In this document: in pieces, positions 47,074-58,261 of the stretch
Layout: each line of letters begins with the position of its first letter
Numbering within the stretch: position 1 is the first letter of the stretch
From: Pseudopyrenochaeta lycopersici
Taxonomy: Eukaryota; Ascomycota; Dothideomycetes; Pleosporales; Pseudopyrenochaetaceae
Direction: 5' to 3'
Length of the DNA stretch: 64,000 nt
NCBI GenBank assembly: GCA_003313425.1
Contig: NHZP01000006.1
Location: 558,001 to 622,000, forward strand
The notes under the pieces: model-generated
Told to the model about the DNA's origin: nothing
Databases searched by the model: none
The model's input: only the letters and a program-made list of their open reading frames with translations
Translations under genes and position numbers: made by a program

Positions 47074-47361
47074 ATTGTCGCAAAAATGGCTCGAAGAATT
47101 AATGAGGAGCTGATGTGTTGATACAATGTTTTATGACCTTAGTACGGCCTTGTGATAGATAGTGATATTTCATTGGGTATTATAGAACATCACTCATTTA
47201 CATTTCACAAAGCTTCCTCTTCGTTTGAATGCGGCAACCTTCGCATCGCAACTTATACCATCACATTACCATGAGTGGACACACAGAAGAGCACATTTAC
47301 AAGTTGCGAAACGCAGAGGACAATACTAACGTCATCAACAGATACAGTTCTCTCGCCAATG

Positions 47362-49128
47362 TTAAGTGTTACCAAAAGTGGCCATTGACAGCCGACGAGA
47401 TATGCGGTTCCAAGTAGCCAATTTCCCAACTCGGGCCTCTGATCTTGGCACCTCAATTATCGGCCCTTGCACATCTGCCATATCTTCAAGTCCTGCAGCA
47501 GTCTTAGATTGTGTTACCTGATACCAAGGATCATTGATGCCTGGGCTTTGCAATTCTAGTGGTAGGTTTGGAGAACTCGCATTGCTAACTGCCTCTGGAA
47601 ACATAGTCTGTAGTCGTTCCAATTTCTCCAGTAGTATGCCACGACGCGTTTGATCAAGCTGTGGAAAGAGCAAAACAAAGTCGAGAATGAAGAGGAAGTC
47701 ATCGATTCGTAGCGCAGTCTCATCAAGTGTGGCTGCAGGAACGTGGATCAGTACGTCAGCGATCGTGTCGGTGATTTCGAAGAGCTTTTGAGTGATGCTG
47801 CTTCCATGAACTTCGAGGTCATCGCGTGACATGCTTGAGACTTGTTGCCGGAGGGTTTGCGACAGCCGGACAGGGAAGAGAAGGGAGAGGCATTCTTTCG
47901 ATGAGCGAGAAGAAAGGAGTGTTTGTCCCATCGCAAGTCGCCACACCAGAGTACGCAACCATTCGCGAGTGATCGTCAAGTCAGCGCGCTGCATCATGGA
48001 CAAATTTGCCAACTCTCGTGCGTCTGCTTCGGGATCGCCTTCGAGCTCGCGGGATTTCGCTTCAACCCAAGTGCTAGTGACAGTGCCTCCCTGCGAATCG
48101 AGCCAGCCATTGAGAAACTCAGTGTCCAAGAGCCGGAAAAGTTTGATGATTTGGTTGAATCCCTCGTGAACTTGCGATGGAAGGGTAGGATCAGTTTCTG
48201 GCAGGGTATACAGGGGTGGCAAGATAGCTCGTCGGTAGTCTAGGATAGCCAGAAAGCGTTCATGGATGTAGGCTTGCCAATATAGGCGCTGTCTCCTCGA
48301 ACGTTCTGGAGGAGACAAGCTAGCTGCATTCTCCACATTGTCGATTCGCAGCAATTGGATGATGGATATGGCATCTCTCATATAGAAAAAAGCGGCGTCG
48401 CTGCCCTGTAGACTCATGAGGCAGTTGTGTATGAACATTGATTGCATTGCGCGCATGACCGAAAAGTGGAAATGCTTGCGCGCTCGCCTCATGCTTTCGA
48501 TAGAGCAGTCCATCAGATGCTCGATAGTCTGCACCACCTCCGGCGTTCTGTTTTCACCATAGCGGGTGAGATTGAGCGTACAGCCGCCAAAGGCATATAT
48601 GAACGATCGTACTTCCTGGTCAGTGTCCATGACACATATGTATTGCCTCAGCTCATTCTCCGAGATGACAGGCTGGACTGGGTAAACTCCTTCCACATAG
48701 TCCGGAATGAGATCGAGAAAGAAAGCCTTGCTGTAGTGTGACGGGAAAGGCGATGTAGGAGACGCTGCCCTCCGTAAGCATCCTTACAGCTTCCAGATGA
48801 TATACCTAGCAGGAAACGTACTCGCATCACTTCCATTCTGTTCGATTGGCGGCGACATGGCCCCATATGGCGCCTGGTAGATGCCATGCCCCGAGTTCGC
48901 TGGTAGTATCGGGGGTGAAGTCACATTTGCGTTGGCTGTTTGATTCCTGAATTCCGAGATAATATGGCCCCGTTTTCCTTGTGATCGTTGCTTGCTAGAA
49001 GGAGAGTAGACGCATCGTAAACCAAGGTGTGCGCATTGCTGGCAACGGTCCTGACCATTACACTTGACTTTCCGACGTTTGCAGGCATCGCATGCTTTCG
49101 AGACTCTTTTTTGAGCTTGCTGATCCAT
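47362..49128 (-). CDS. Zn(2)-Cys(6) transcription factor, probable MAL regulator
   Basis: Two exons, 48822..49128 and 47362..48764, give 569 residues. The DNA-binding domain is at residues 13-39 with spacing C-X2-C-X6-C-X5-C-X2-C-X6-C (CDACKRRKVKC, then CQQC). A Ser/Gln-rich linker and a long helical middle region of the fungal transcription-factor type follow (HYSKAFFLDLIPDYVEGVYP onward), as in yeast MAL activators and fungal AmyR/MalR proteins. The splice A|CG gives an unbroken protein. It lies tail to tail with the permease, 288 bases apart, completing a permease-maltase-regulator set. That this protein controls the two neighbours is inferred from position and family only. Confidence 0.88.
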
Positions 49129-49621
49129 TGTTACTGGTCATGATGTACTCGCAGTGTCTTTGTACGAGCCTCTGTGGTGGACAGAAGATCCGGGGGCGGG
49201 AGGACCACATTGCGGAGTCGCGCTAGCGCGGGGGCCGACACCTGCCATTGGCTCGTTTCCCCAGATTTGGAAATTGATGCGGCAGAAGAAGCGAGCACCA
49301 GTGGTGTGGAAGTCGGAGCGAAAATACGATGTGTGTATGATTCATGCACTGGCAGCCCATTCCAGCCTCGGGGGAGACTCGCACTTGGGTCTAAGTCTGT
49401 GTTCTTCAATGACATGGGCTGGCGAAGACGAAAGTGCCATGCTTCGATACATTTATCTTCCAGACCAAATGCTCTGGACTTCTTGCAACAAACACTACCG
49501 AAACAGTGAATCGCGAGGAAGGGGCACATGTTCTTGCCCCAATTTCTGGGTTTTCATCATGGCGACATTTTTCATAAATCCTCTCTAGTCTACCCACTAC
49601 GCCTGTCCCGACTCAATTAAG
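49129..49621. other. Upstream region of the regulator
   Basis: This is the promoter region of the Zn2Cys6 gene, running into the 3' region of the next gene. Overlapping open frames on both strands (up to 144 codons) lack features and are taken as chance. Confidence 0.5.
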
Positions 49622-50772
49622 CTAAACGTGTCTATATGGCTGCGCAGGTGCCTCAAATACAGGTTGTCCCCATGGATTTCTCTGTGGGGGTAGGTATGAG
49701 TTGTCAATTTCCACTGCTCCGTTTGTCGCATATGGTGAGTGCTGGTACGCTGGCGGCTGGTACGGCGGAGCAGGAGAGTGCAGCGGTGCGGGTACCTCGA
49801 CCGGCCGTGGTGACTTGTCAGGCAACTTGTGGAAGCCGTCGCTGGACATAGGGAACGATTGATCTTGAGCACCCGTTGCGAGCTTGTTGCGGTAATGTCG
49901 TCGAATAAAAAACCAAAAGAGCGCGACAATGATGATGAATGCAAGGAGGCCGGCTGCTGAAGCAGCTATCACGGTGGTCTTAGAGAAAGTATGTGCGTTC
50001 GGATTTGCTTCAGATGCTGAGCCAGAAGAAGAGGAGGTGGATGCTGGTGTTGTGCTAGCAGCCGTATTGGTAGGTCTTGCGCCTGATGCTTCGGCTCTGG
50101 TTTCAGTATTCGTTGCGCGGGACAGAGAAGCGGGTGAGGTACCGGTGCGGGTTGATTCAGTAGGGGTGGCTATCGGGAACCCAGACGATTTTGTACTTGC
50201 AAAGTCTTTGATGACGGTTGGGGAACCAATTGAGAAGACTTTGGAGTCGTCATTGCAGCATGTGCTTGCGTCAGAATAGCAGCAATATCGATCACCGCCG
50301 CATGGCACAATCCGGTCATATGAGTTGCTGTAACTGTTGGCTGCATTTTGTCAGTCAACGAAGATGGTTTCCAAATTATGATCTTGTACTTGAGTTCTTG
50401 CAGTGTTGAAAACAGTTTGGACTGTTCCAATTCTTGTCGCTACAAGCCCCTCGAAACATATATCCACCAGGATAGTAACATAAACCTGATGAGAATCATC
50501 AGCCAAATACTTTCGTTAGTTTGTAGTACACGCAGGATTACCATTTGATAAACACTGATCTCCTTCGCTCATGATACAGCAAGACGTGAACTCGTCCCCG
50601 GAACATGGAACATAGGCATAATCACTAGGAAATGATCCATCGGGGTAGTAACTATCGTCGTCAATCTACGAATACTAATGATGAAGCGGGCCCCTCACCA
50701 TGATGCGTCCACATTCTTGATTAGGCCGCTGCCGAAGAAAGCGAAAGAGAACGATAAAAGTTGGAAGAGCAT
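49622..50772 (-). CDS. Cys-rich single-pass membrane protein, possible surface receptor
   Basis: Four exons, 50699..50772, 50542..50651, 50390..50485 and 49622..50340, give 332 residues. A signal peptide (MLFQLLSFSFAFFGSGLIKN) leads into an ectodomain with about 14 Cys in a recurring pattern (CYYPDGS, FTSCCIMSEGDQCLSNGLCY, RGACSDKNW, PCGGDRYCCYSDASTCC). A Ser/Thr stalk precedes one membrane helix (VIAASAAGLLAFIIIVALFW) and a basic anchor (RRHYRNK). The tail is rich in Pro and Tyr (PAPPYQPPAYQHSPY). The Cys pattern and topology are common in filamentous fungi in an uncharacterised family. All three introns were placed by phase, and the protein reads smoothly. It sits just beyond the MAL set; a sensing role is speculation. 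Confidence 0.82.
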
Positions 50773-51683
50773 AGCTTGAATAAACTTTAAAGGAGTGACT
50801 GAATCGAAGGAGCGACGATGATGAACACAGAAGAAAAGAATTCGGATGATGCGATGAGAGGGAAATTGAGCCAAAAAAAAAACCAAGCTCTCGCACCCAT
50901 CTCCTTGTTCCTGCATGCCCACGTTCAGCTGAACGCCTCAGGACGCCCTCCTCGCTTCTTCACGCAGGGGCGTTTACCTCCGCCCTATCATATAATTCGG
51001 CTACGCCTCCACCTCAAAAACATCCTATCAAGCCGTACTAATGAAATGACTTTCCGCCCTAGTCCGGCTTTTCTGTCCGAAGAACGAGCGCTTCACCAGT
51101 CTCTGCGCTGATTGCACGGATCGTGATACGGTATGCATCCGGCCGTTGTCAAAGGTATGGAAAGCACGCGATACGAAGGAAAGCGAAACCAGCATGGCTA
51201 GCTCCAACATTACATAAATCTTGGATGGCCCTTACAACGAAAGTGAATAGCTTGATGAAAGCACAGCAACGACACGGTGTGCAGTCATGACTGGCAAGAC
51301 TACTAGAAGAAAATCATGAGGGCCGTGTATAACTCAGTTGAAGGAGGTTCACACTAGATCCCTCCACAAGTCCTGTTTTACCTGGTTAGCTTATTGCAGG
51401 ATAACTTAGTATTCATAGTAGAAAAGGTACAAAATATCCGGACTTCTGGTACTTCGAGCTCAATGATTGCTGTTCAGCTACGAAAGATCCTTTCAGGGCT
51501 CAGGCCTCACGTCTTTCCCTTCTGATAACAAGACCTTCACAGGATCTAATTATTAATTGAGAAACATATATCCGTGAGGCGAACCACCTATCGATAATTG
51601 GCTTCAATTCCCCGGAACATCTTTCGCTCCACCAACTTCAATGAGCTGTAAAGACAATGTCGCTACCACTTGGCTGTACAGCC
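50773..51683. other. 0.9-kb intergenic region
   Basis: The right part is the 3' region of the hypothetical gene at 51684 and the left part is the promoter of the membrane protein. I see no gene. Confidence 0.55.
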
Positions 51684-52700
51684 CTAGTTGAACGTATGGA
51701 GTGCATCCTCGGTGCCAGTGCCATCGTTCTTGGTCTCCTTCTCCGCCTTCTCCCTCGCCTGGATGTACTGGTACTTTACGCGAGCAGCCCGGAGCTCGGC
51801 CTCAGCAACTTCCAGCTCAGCTTGGAGTTTTTGAACGGCGAGCGGCTCATCGGAAGCTGTGATGGTGTCAAGAGTGCACAAATATGTTGTGGGAAGGGCC
51901 AGAGAAGCCGATAAGGCAGAATGTGGACGCGGAACAAGAGGCAAGCTACCGGTGGAATCGATAGAGTCTTCACAGTCAGAATGGACGGCCCTTGAGGCAC
52001 GTTGAGTAGAAGAGAAACTGCCGTTCGACCTAGCACGATCCACTGAGTTGCTCTTCCTGCTTGGCTTATCCTTGCGCTGAAATCTACCTTCCTCAGAACG
52101 GCGGAGACGACCGTGAGACCCATCTGACTCGCTTTAGAGTGACTCTTATCAAAAACTATCGACTGACTTACATTTGCGACGCTTTGTAGACTCTCGCACA
52201 CGAGCTTCGTAGACCTCATGGTTCCGGCGCTTGCGATGGCGCTTTATGCCCCTAGGTTCTTCCGGTTCCACCAATTCCTCAAAGTAGGAATCATACGAAT
52301 CTTCAGAAGAATACTGATCTTGAGAATTGGCCTCTTCCTTGCGTCCGGGGTTCTCATATTCGTCCTTGAGCTCTTTGATGTCAGCTAGACGACACCACGG
52401 GTGCTTTGGTTCGTGTAGATTGACTTTTGCACGCAAGTCGACCTGGAACTCTAAAAGGTTTCCGTCCTTCATGCGCGAAATAGCCATCAGGTCTTTGAGA
52501 AATTGAACACCCCAATTTCGAGGATCATTCTCAATCTGGTCCTTGATATGATCACGCCGCTCGCAATCCCAAACGCGCATGCGAATATCCTCGGGAATGA
52601 TTTCCAAGACATTGGAGACTTTGAAAGAAGACGCTAGTGCAGGGAGAAGGCAGTTGACCAAGTCTTTGGTGTCCGGATTCAGGCTTGCAAAGCGGCCCAT
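51684..52700 (-). CDS. Hypothetical nuclear-type protein with C-terminal coiled coil
   Basis: Two exons, 52172..52700 and 51684..52123, give 322 residues. The first ATG in the frame is at 52700 (MGRFASLNPDTKD) with A at -3 and G at +4. The frame extends further upstream but without an ATG. The N-terminal half is globular (DLVNCLLPALASSFKVSNVL; NPRNWGVQFL-like block). Then come an acidic stretch (EELVEPEEPRG), a strongly basic nuclear-localisation-like cluster (IKRHRKRRNHE; ESTKRRK), a Ser/Arg-rich linker, and a C-terminal coiled coil (AVQKLQAELEVAEAELRAA). I do not recognise the family. A chromatin or nuclear role is suggested only by the basic cluster. Confidence 0.72.
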
Positions 52701-53713
52701 ATTGACAAGCTTAAGTCGATCAAACCGCGGGATGGAAGGGTGAGTTAACGTAGACACTGGGCGTACCACATTAGCCAGAGTTTCTCTCGAGTACAAAGTT
52801 GTCGTGAGAAAGACTGGAGAGGAGAGAGCGCGCTCTGAAGGCACACAATCAACCGAACCTTTACAACCCGAGAAAATATTCTAGTTGACCTTGCCGAAAT
52901 TTCCAGGTCGAAGTAGGGTAAATGTGGTGCAAGGAGAGTAGTGTGAGCTCGAGATTAGAAGCGGTTAGGCTTTGGGCACGCGAAGGATGTATTCATCAGA
53001 TTGAGCAGCTTCTAAGCGAGCGAGTTGAAGGTACGTCTAATTTGTCTTATTGGTGAGATACATGATGGGATCCGGAATCAAGAGAGCTCGTTAGGACTTG
53101 GTCGCAAGCCTACGAAGCGGAAGATTCTGAGAGAGATTGGGATTCAGAGCGACTCTTCAAGAACTTTTCAAGATGGAGTCGGGAGTGAGAGAATCTTTTA
53201 CCATGGAGGCAAACTGTATCAGGTATGCAAGAGTGTACCAAGTTTAGGTATAAAGTAAGTGTTAGACCAGCGTTGTTAAGCTTGGAGAGCGGGAAGACCT
53301 GGGTGAGGCATGTCTTTACTTTACTTCCGTGTCTGAACATTATTACCATTGCGTGTGAAGCCATACATAGTGTTTGATAGCAACTGTTTTCATTTTCCAA
53401 GGACAAACGGCAGTTTCCCTTCCACGGTGAGTCCCTTGGCCGGAGGGATGTAATCTCTACGCGACATTGCAATTGTGAATCTGTCAGGGCAGTTCCAAAA
53501 AAGGCATATGTTTGTTCATTTGGTCCCAAGGGAAAGAACCAAAGAAGCGCCAAAGAAGAAGGATCAAGAATGAATGGGGGGCAATGAAATCGGCGCGATT
53601 TCGCTTCGGTATCGACACGTGAATCCCTCGCTTGTACCTACCTCACCCTTCTTCTCCTCGGACAAATCATCAGCTCATCTCTCGGCTTGATCCCACCATA
53701 TGTTGGGTTTCAA
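52701..53713. other. 1-kb divergent intergenic region
   Basis: This is the promoter region between the hypothetical gene (-) and the IMPACT-family gene (+). Open frames inside it (77 codons plus, 147 codons minus) lack features. Confidence 0.5.
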
Positions 53714-54532
53714 ATGGCTATGAAAAGGGAGCGCTCTCACTCGCCAGCTTCTTCATCAGGAATTTTCCGCTCCTCAAAAATAGAAGAACATAGGTCGGTG
53801 TTCATAGCGGCTTTTTCTCCCAGCCTTTCTGCCAAAGCCCTGCAAACGCTGCCGGAATTCAGGACCGCAACACATAAGATCGCAGCATGGCGAAAACGTT
53901 CAAGACAAATGTCGCTCAAGCCGAGCTCCAAGGTTCTCTATGATCTAGGCCACGACGATGACGGAGAAAAATGGGCGGGAGGACGCCTCAGTAACGTGCT
54001 CAAAGACACCGAAGCAGAGGGTGTTGTCGTAGTAGCGCGTTGGTATGGTGGTCAGAACATTGGACCCATTCGGTTTACGCACATTGAAAACTGCGCCAAA
54101 GAGGCCATCTGGAAATGGAAGATTGCAGACACGGAGGTGAAGAGAGAGCAAACGATCAAGAAGCAGAGAGTCGAAGAAGAGACCAACAGCGAACAGCTTG
54201 TGAAAATGCTGCAGGATCGAGACTTTAACATTTTTGCCTTGAGGAAGTTGCTTGCAGAAAAAAAGGCGAAATTGCTGGATGACGAGCCTTTGCCGCCAAC
54301 ACCACAGAAACCACAGGCGTATGAGAAGATGAGCATGGATGCGCTTAAGAGAATCGATAAGGCGCGAGATGCGACGATCGCGTTCATCTTGAAGCAAATT
54401 GACAAAGTTGACGAGGAGTTGAAGCTAGTCGAGGCCTTGGAGGACAGCACGCAACACTTGCAGAAAGAAGCAGACGAGCAGTTCCTCGGCAAGGCGGATA
54501 CACCATCGATGACGCCGGAAGGACACGCATGA
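53714..54532 (+). CDS. IMPACT/Yih1-family protein (UPF0029 domain)
   Basis: One exon of 272 residues. Translation can begin at ATG 53714 or at the second ATG 53720; upstream codons in the frame have no ATG. The Impact N-terminal-type fold covers about residues 15-135: SSKIEEHRSVFIAAFSPSLS, LYDLGHDDDGEKWAGGRLSN and VVVVARWYGGQNIGPIRFTH. The last two carry the hallmark D-DGE-AG and RYYGG-LG/IGP-RF segments. The domain occurs in Yih1/IMPACT, which binds Gcn1 to limit Gcn2 kinase, and in proteins such as bacterial YigZ. The C-terminal half here is a charged coiled coil rather than a RWD domain. So it is an IMPACT-like paralogue, and a Gcn1 role should not be assumed. Confidence 0.82.
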   Translation: MAMKRERSHSPASSSGIFRSSKIEEHRSVFIAAFSPSLSAKALQTLPEFRTATHKIAAWRKRSRQMSLKPSSKVLYDLGHDDDGEKWAGGRLSNVLKDTEAEGVVVVARWYGGQNIGPIRFTHIENCAKEAIWKWKIADTEVKREQTIKKQRVEEETNSEQLVKMLQDRDFNIFALRKLLAEKKAKLLDDEPLPPTPQKPQAYEKMSMDALKRIDKARDATIAFILKQIDKVDEELKLVEALEDSTQHLQKEADEQFLGKADTPSMTPEGHA

Positions 54533-55311
54533 AACTTGTCATTGCTGCGTCGGTTGGTTACAGCTACACCAGAGGTATCTCAAGCAACAATCGAGCAAAG
54601 GGTCATACGCAGGACGCACGCTCTCATCCAAGGAAAAAACAACAATAACATCAAGCAGCCTTGACGCTTCTGCCAAAAGCGAAGTTTACCAAATTTGCAG
54701 TCATGAGACAAGTACATTGGTAAAACGTGGATGTGGCAGCGTGTGCACGGCTCCCCATTGCTCAGCTAGGCCATCTATCACAACGTTTGGAAGTCTGTCT
54801 CGTCACCTCGATGTCTCCCCGAGTGGTAGCTCCAACTTACTGGACGCACCTACAAGGGAGGTGGGTCGTAGATGCAGGGCAAACGATGAGGAGGTCTGCA
54901 TGGACAACGTATCTTGACGGCCATTTCACATGTTACAGATTGCGAAGAAGTTGACGTTCGGCATTGGGAGTGCTTTCCTTGGTCACGTTTGGAGAAAGCG
55001 GGACCCAATGAACAGCATCGTTGAATCCACCATGAATGCAGGCCAGGTGGCGATAGCAGGTGCGTCAACCAAGTACAACCAAGGGACTGGGGACGGGAGA
55101 TGGTGGCTGGCAGCCGTGTCCATTGGTTTTATATATTGCCCAAGATCCCGGCTATGCTATGCGCGCAATGTACAGTAGATTTACAGTCGACACTCATACA
55201 ATGGGCCGTAGATTTACAGTCGACACTCATACAATGGGCCGTAGATTTACAGTCGACACTCATACAGTGCAATGGTCTGTAGATTTACAGTCGACACACA
55301 CAAACAGACTC
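54533..55311. other. Intergenic region with tandem repeat
   Basis: This convergent spacer lies between the IMPACT-family gene and bL34m. It holds the 33-base tandem repeat at 55175-55299. Other open frames look random. Confidence 0.55.
55175..55299. repeat. 33-base tandem repeat (about 3.7 copies)
   Basis: Each unit starts GTAGATTTACAGTCGACACT. The first two units (55175-55207, 55208-55240) are identical. The third (55241-55278) has an expanded 3' end, and the fourth is truncated. The array ends 12 bases from the 3' end of the bL34m coding region, in its likely 3' UTR. Confidence 0.92.
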
Positions 55312-55779
55312 TCAATGACTCAGATTCCAGCGGCCCTTCTTGAGCCTTCTCATTAGCAGTTTCCTCCCCTTCTTCGTCCTGATCCTGCTCAAAAAGCCAT
55401 GTCGCCGCTTCCGCACGAGATGCGAAGGGTTGTACGTATCACGAGGACCGCATCGAATCTGCATGCTGCCCAGTCCCGGGTGAGAGGATATCTTTGCCGC
55501 CAAGTCTAGCGTTTCGGGCGAGGGTAGGAGTGAGGATGGGGTGGTGGCAGGTGCGGGTTGGGTCAACGGCGAGCTTGTGCGTGCGAGCACTGGGCGGCGG
55601 GGGCTGAGGAGGGAGATGGAGCGGCTTTGCCATGACAGTGAGGCTCTACGCAATCGTCAGAAGATGCTTGCTATCCTGGAGGGCGTGTTTGCATGCCGTG
55701 GCGGTGCTGCTATGCGCGCAATCGCAGGTCTGAGCAGGGCAGGGCACCCCGCAATCTTTAGACCACGACAGGCGTTCAT
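55312..55779 (-). CDS. Mitochondrial large-subunit ribosomal protein bL34m
   Basis: The proposed exons 55748..55779 and 55312..55645 give 121 residues. The C-terminal 45 residues are the bL34 fold, the small basic rRNA-binding protein: [20 protein letters not shown], then [20 protein letters not shown]. The longer N-terminus is Arg/Ser-rich without acidic residues, as in a mitochondrial presequence. The main frame has no upstream ATG before a TGA, so a first exon is needed. ATG 55779 with a GG|A splice fits phase and the acceptor is good (CTGAC branch, GTAG), but the donor GTGCCC is weak. The C-terminal part is certain and the first exon is tentative. It is head to head with the next gene. 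Confidence 0.82.
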
Positions 55780-55996
55780 GCTGGCTGGCTGGTGGTCGGC
55801 AGGGCGCTCATGTATATGTTCAGTCTTTCATGTCCGCTGCAGCTCCGCAGAGGGCCCAAGAGCACGGGCCAGGCTCCAAAAAAAGTTCGCTGCTACCCTC
55901 CGAATTGCCCACGACATTTTGCCAGCACCACCCCGAACTGCGACCGCCTCGCGCACGCCCTGCATTCCGCTATCCCACCCCCCTGGCGCTGCAAAC

Positions 55997-56608
55997 ATGT
56001 CTCTTGAAGCACCCCCGCCGTCGCGCCACATCGCTTCCGCGCCCATATCGCTCCCTCGCGCATCCCGCATGCTGGAAACCTACCTCCAGCACTCGGAGCG
56101 ACACCCGCACCTACACCCGGACGCACTCATCACACCCACCGGCGTCACTTTCTCATCACATGGCGGACCTACAGGCGGCGTCGTCATGCACAATCTGCGG
56201 CGCGTAGCTGCTGGTCTTCGCGGAGAGTACTTGGAGCCAGAGCGCACGCCAGAGCCCGAGCATGGTGAGGGAGACAGCCTGGGCGCATCTGCTGCTGGGA
56301 AGAAACTAGGCAAGGCAGCAACGGACCAAGACGATTGGCAAGACAAAGCAGAGTACGAGCATGAACAAGGCGCTACCGAGATTGGTGAGATTGGGGACCG
56401 CAACCATGCTGTGCACGAGGGTGGTGAGGAGCCAGAGGTGGAGGCCACTGGTGGCATGCAGGCGAGCGGCATCAAACGAAAGACGGGTGTGCAGGCTGGC
56501 CAAGATGGCGCCAAATTGGACAAGGAGGCGAGGAAGAAGGCGAAGAAGGAGAGGAATAAGCAGCAGAGGCGGGAGCAGGAGCAGAAAAGGGCTGACAAGG
56601 CCGAATAG
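55997..56608 (+). CDS. Hypothetical basic/acidic protein with Lys-rich C-tail
   Basis: One exon of 203 residues from ATG 55997 (MSLEAPPPSRHI). The frame is open further upstream but that part has no protein-like character and overlaps bL34m in antisense. A compact N-terminal block (RMLETYLQHSERHPHLHPDA, LITPTGVTFSSHGGPTGGVV) looks conserved-like. It is followed by an acidic low-complexity region and a strongly basic coiled tail (KEARKKAKKERNKQQRREQE). Such tails are common in nucleolar proteins. I do not recognise the family. The start lies 217 bases from the bL34m start, so they probably share a promoter. Confidence 0.7.
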   Translation: MSLEAPPPSRHIASAPISLPRASRMLETYLQHSERHPHLHPDALITPTGVTFSSHGGPTGGVVMHNLRRVAAGLRGEYLEPERTPEPEHGEGDSLGASAAGKKLGKAATDQDDWQDKAEYEHEQGATEIGEIGDRNHAVHEGGEEPEVEATGGMQASGIKRKTGVQAGQDGAKLDKEARKKAKKERNKQQRREQEQKRADKAE

Positions 56609-56783
56609 AGTCATGTTCAGAGTACTGCAGCGTTGGAAGCAAAATCTTGGTTGGCTATACGAGGGAAATTCCTGCGCTACGCTACAACCTCTCCGTCACC
56701 AGTGCCGAGCTGGGCTCGCCAACTGCGAATTTCACACTTGTTGGCCTCTATGGCTTACCCACACACCTTGTCCAACACTGCGC

Positions 56784-58261
56784 CTACAGCTCCCGATCTG
56801 CTGCCTTGATAGGCTTCTCCTCGTCGGCCGCCTTCTCCGCCGCAACCTTCTTGTCGCCAATCCAGTTCATAGCCTTGAGACGCTCAGTCAGGATTGGGTG
56901 CGAGTGGTGGAAACTCGAGTAGAACCAGTCGGCGTCCATGCTGGAAAGGTTCTGGATTTGGAGCTTGATCAACGAAGCACCGAGCTCGCGTGCGTAGCCA
57001 AGTTTCACAGCAAAGGCGTCTACACAGAAGTTAGTTTAGGGGCACGTAACGAAATGAGCAGGGAAACATGCCAGCTTCATACTCCATGCTACGCGTCCAA
57101 ATGTTCAACAGTAGCTTCACAATCGAGTCGGTGGGAGACAGAATCTCGTTGAACAGGATGAATCCAACAATGACTGGCTTCTCGCGGCGGAAGCCAAAGT
57201 CTGCATACAGCGACTTGTTGTTGATGAATACGGAGAAGAGGGCGAACATATAGAATAGATGCGCCTGACTAATGAAGAGAAGTCGCGATGTGTGGTTCAT
57301 CTTCCAATGACCGAGTTCGTGTGCCAGAACAGCCTCGACTTCCTTGTCTGTGCTCTTCTCCAGCAAAGTATCGTAGATGACAATTTTCTTCTTGCCAATC
57401 CAGGGGAGTCCAGTGAAGTAGGCGTTGCTATGGGCGCTGCGCTTGCTGCCGTCAATAACCTGCAGCTCGGCCAGAGGGAACTGAAGCTTGGATGCGAGGG
57501 CTTCAACCGACTCCTTGAGCTTGCCGGGCTGGAGCGGCTCGAGCTTGTTGAACAAGGGCACGATGAGAATCGGGTAGATGGTCATGGCCGAGATCTGCAC
57601 AACCAGCATGAAGACCCAGAGGTAATAGAAGAAGTTCTGCCCCGTTCGCTTGATGATGGCCAGGAATGCGCTGCCAATGGGAACGCCAAACGCAATGGCA
57701 AGTGCTTGGCCTTTGACCATGTCGGTAAGCCAGAGCTTGACCGTCATTTTGTTGAAGCCAAATTTTTCCTCCAGCACGAAGCTGTGGTAGTATGAGAAGC
57801 CGAGGCCAGCAACCAGATCAATCCATCCCAGGAGGTACATGAACAGGAGCGATTGCGGAATCTCGCCAGAGAGTCGGACGGGCGCATAGCGGGCGAGAAT
57901 AGAACCGGCAACGCCCCAGACAACGGGATACGCGTTGAAGTAGAGGACGGCGAGAGATTTGGCCTGGTTGAAGAGGCCGGAGATGAAGCTGAACTTTGCC
58001 TTTGCGCGGCCGTATTCCTACGCAGAGGTAAGCCCAAGAGCGCGGGGCACAAGCAAGTGGCATACTGACCTGAGACTTGTCGAAGGTAGCCCTATCGATT
58101 TCTTTGTCGAGTGCCTTGGGGACCGTGGTGCGCTGGAGAACGCGGTATTGACGGAAGAGCAGCCAATTTTCAAGAGCGAATTCAGCGAGTGAGAAGCCTA
58201 CGACGAGGCGCTTCCATGGGAAGAAGGGTCGGTCGAGCCAGCGCGCCAGGCGCTTGGTCAT
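56784..58261 (-). CDS. STE24: CAAX prenyl protease Ste24 (zinc metalloprotease)
   Basis: Three exons, 58070..58261, 57072..58017 and 56784..57019, give 457 residues, the family's usual length. The polytopic ER/nuclear-envelope protease trims prenylated CAAX proteins such as fungal a-factor-type pheromones. The family blocks are LDRPFFPWKRLVVGFSLAEF, FDKSQEYGRAKAKF, the HELGHWKMNH zinc site (His, Glu and His visible), the third-ligand region RSMEYEADAFAVKLGYA and the C-terminal SSFHHSHPILTERL. The last intron (57020..57071) begins with GC: only GC|AG yields YEADAF. An alternative upstream mini-exon at 58340 (MIQALLQ) is possible, but ATG 58261 suffices. Confidence 0.95.

Noticed and set aside
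49131..49588. Overlapping frames of 132 and 144 codons on opposite strands upstream of the regulator
   Set aside because: Neither has a signal, domain or conserved-looking block. They mirror each other in a promoter region.
52701..52844. N-terminal extension of the hypothetical gene at 51684-52700
   Set aside because: The open frame has no ATG upstream of 52700, and 52700 has a good start context.
55541..55996. Upstream extension of the hypothetical gene starting at 55997
   Set aside because: It is antisense to bL34m, has no protein-like features, and ATG 55997 gives a sensible start.
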